In this document: one piece after another, positions 63,065-64,000 of the stretch
Layout of the letters: each line of letters begins with the position of its first letter
How positions within the stretch are numbered: position 1 is the stretch's first letter
Translations under genes and position numbers: made by a program
Source of the DNA: an uncultured Chloroflexus sp.
GTDB lineage: Bacteria > Chloroflexota > Chloroflexia > Chloroflexales > Chloroflexaceae
Reading direction: 5' to 3'
Assembly: GCF_937129525.1 (NCBI RefSeq)
Contig: NZ_CAKZNK010000112.1
Span: 26,236 to 90,235 of the forward strand
Length of the DNA: 64,000 nt
Notes under the pieces: model-generated
What the model was told of the DNA's origin: nothing
The model's database searches: none
What the model saw: only the letters and a program-made list of their open reading frames with translations

Positions 63065-63517
63065 ATGGGACTGCTCGATCAGTTAAGCAAAACCATTGCC
63101 CAGGTAAGTGACCGGGCTAAATTTGAGGCCGAAAAGTTTCAAAAGACTACCCGGTTGCAGGGTGAAATTAATGAGTTGAGGCGCCAGATTGATCAGAAAT
63201 TGATGGAATTGGGCCAGCGCGCTTACGACCTGCAACGCGCCGGTCATATTCATGCTCCCTCACTGGCCGAATTAGCTGCCGCAGTTGAACAGCTCCGCAA
63301 TGCGCTTGTCACTCGCGAAGAAGATCTCAAGCAGGCCCAGAACGAGGTGTATGTCGAGCCAGCTCCGGTAACGCCACCAACACAACCAACCGTGCAATCG
63401 GTGCCGATCAGCGAAGCGCCGCCGGCGCAGGCTGGCCCCAAGACCTGCCAGCAGTGCGGATTCCAGATGCCGGCTACCGCCATTTTCTGCCCAAGCTGTG
63501 GCGTGCGCGTGGGATGA
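63065..63517 (+). CDS. Coiled-coil protein with C-terminal zinc ribbon
   Basis: A 150-aa protein; AAAGGAG lies 8 nt before the ATG. Residues 1-90 are helical with heptads (RLQGEINELRRQIDQKLMELGQRAYDL). Residues 92-122 are a Pro/Thr/Val-rich linker. Residues 125-149 form a zinc ribbon with CQQCGFQMPATAIFCPSCG (two CxxC knuckles). This layout is common among small Chloroflexota proteins with membrane or cell-division associations, but no function is established. It is preceded by an extended -10 and followed by a hairpin, so it is monocistronic. Confidence 0.82.
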   Translation: MGLLDQLSKTIAQVSDRAKFEAEKFQKTTRLQGEINELRRQIDQKLMELGQRAYDLQRAGHIHAPSLAELAAAVEQLRNALVTREEDLKQAQNEVYVEPAPVTPPTQPTVQSVPISEAPPAQAGPKTCQQCGFQMPATAIFCPSCGVRVG

Positions 63518-63844
63518 AACCCTGTTACCGTGAACAGATCGAGCGCGAAACGCCGTCGCTGTTTCGCGCTCTGTTTCGCCTGTATCAACACTGCGCGCGT
63601 CAATCGAGCAGGACACAGTTCAAAGTTCCTCCCCGCGCGCGATAGCCTGCAAACGATGACCGTCACATAAACCTGTCGGCGCCGGAAAGATCTTCGTCGG
63701 CGTTTGTATTACTTTCACCTGATACTATCGAAAGCGCTGAGATGGTTCGCGGTGCGATCCATAACACCGCAGACAGGTTGATGAAGGTTCTTATCGTAAA
63801 CTATTAACACCATGCGAGCAGCGGAAGATAGTACCTCCCCGCCC
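63518..63844. other. Intergenic region, no gene seen
   Basis: About 330 bp between the zinc-ribbon gene and the tandem repeat. It holds the terminator hairpin at 63541-63571. No coding frame or RNA gene is supported. Confidence 0.5.
63541..63571 (+). terminator. Hairpin after the zinc-ribbon protein gene
   Basis: GAGCGCGAAAC (63541-63551) pairs perfectly with GTTTCGCGCTC (63561-63571) around a 9-nt loop, 24 nt after the stop codon. Confidence 0.65.
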
Positions 63845-64000
63845 GCGCCACCACGCCCTACCGCTGCCTGACCCGCTCGCCTCCTCCGACCGGCCCGCGC
63901 CACCACGCCCCGCCGCTGCCTGACCCGCTCGCCTCCTCCGACCGGCCCGCGCCACCACGCCCTACCGCTGCCTGACCCGCTCGCCTCCTCCGACCGGCCC
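63845..64000. repeat. Tandem repeat, 52-bp unit, at least three copies
   Basis: Three consecutive units of 52 bp (63845-63896, 63897-63948, 63949-64000) start GCGCCACCACGCCC and end CCGACCGGCCC. Copies 1 and 3 are identical; copy 2 differs at two adjacent bases (TA to CG). The unit length is not a multiple of three, so it is not coding repeats in one frame. The array reaches the window edge and probably continues. It is GC-rich and C-biased on this strand. Confidence 0.95.

Noticed and set aside
63845..64000. Possible CRISPR array
   Set aside because: The units are directly adjacent with no variable spacers and 52 bp is too long for a typical repeat without spacers.
1..64000. tRNA and rRNA genes
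   Set aside because: I looked through the gaps for T-loop-like GGTTCRA patterns and conserved rRNA blocks and found none; a covariance search could still find divergent cases.

Overview
The window looks like chromosomal DNA of a filamentous anoxygenic phototroph of the Chloroflexota, closest in flavour to Chloroflexus. This is inferred from the moderately high GC, many LuxR/MalT-type and BTAD-type regulators, large polytopic glycan-type membrane proteins, a Cys-to-Asp MurA, and secreted proteins ending in a short P-x-V-Q-R tail. No rRNA, tRNA or CRISPR array was found. No database search was possible, so names rest on motifs and remembered family features.

Layout. Positions 1-1701 (minus strand) hold a partner-switching module: a STAS protein, a kinase-like HATPase fused to STAS, and a partial membrane protein. 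Positions 1852-7095 carry a DUF697-like protein, murA, an SRAP-domain protein, a coiled-coil protein and a small GT-A glycosyltransferase. Positions 7736-10885 encode a large secreted subtilase followed by a strong hairpin. An octopine/nopaline-dehydrogenase-type gene at 10987-12049 is broken by a frameshift in a GC dinucleotide run. Positions 12179-27693 form a cell-surface glycan neighbourhood: three very large membrane proteins (two of them paralogs), two GT4 glycosyltransferases in a tightly overlapping operon, an aminotransferase, a two-gene membrane complex, and a membrane-anchored LuxR-Kelch protein.

Positions 28014-30070 are an AT-richer restriction-modification pair, probably acquired by transfer. 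They are followed by thioredoxin-type arsC, a VOC protein, a GyrI-like protein, a stand-alone tandem MshEN protein (candidate c-di-GMP receptor) and homoserine dehydrogenase. Positions 34016-41836 hold a MalT-like LuxR ATPase, a CPBP protease and a BTAD-ATPase-TPR regulator. Positions 42179-47793 encode three exported proteins: a duplicated beta-propeller, a lipoprotein and a six-repeat surface protein.

The most interesting block is 48155-55204. A ChvE/MmsA/MmsB-type sugar importer is followed by a response regulator with the order REC-LuxR-REC. Convergent with it is a histidine kinase whose input domain is an ABC-transporter ATPase with a degenerate signature and no H-loop histidine. I suggest that this kinase reads the state of a sugar permease by docking as a pseudo-ATPase.

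The window ends with housekeeping genes: holB, fabF with an N-terminal extension, then the overlapping cluster hisC-hisN-mazG-like-hisB-prsW-like. After two small genes, a 52-bp tandem repeat runs off the edge.
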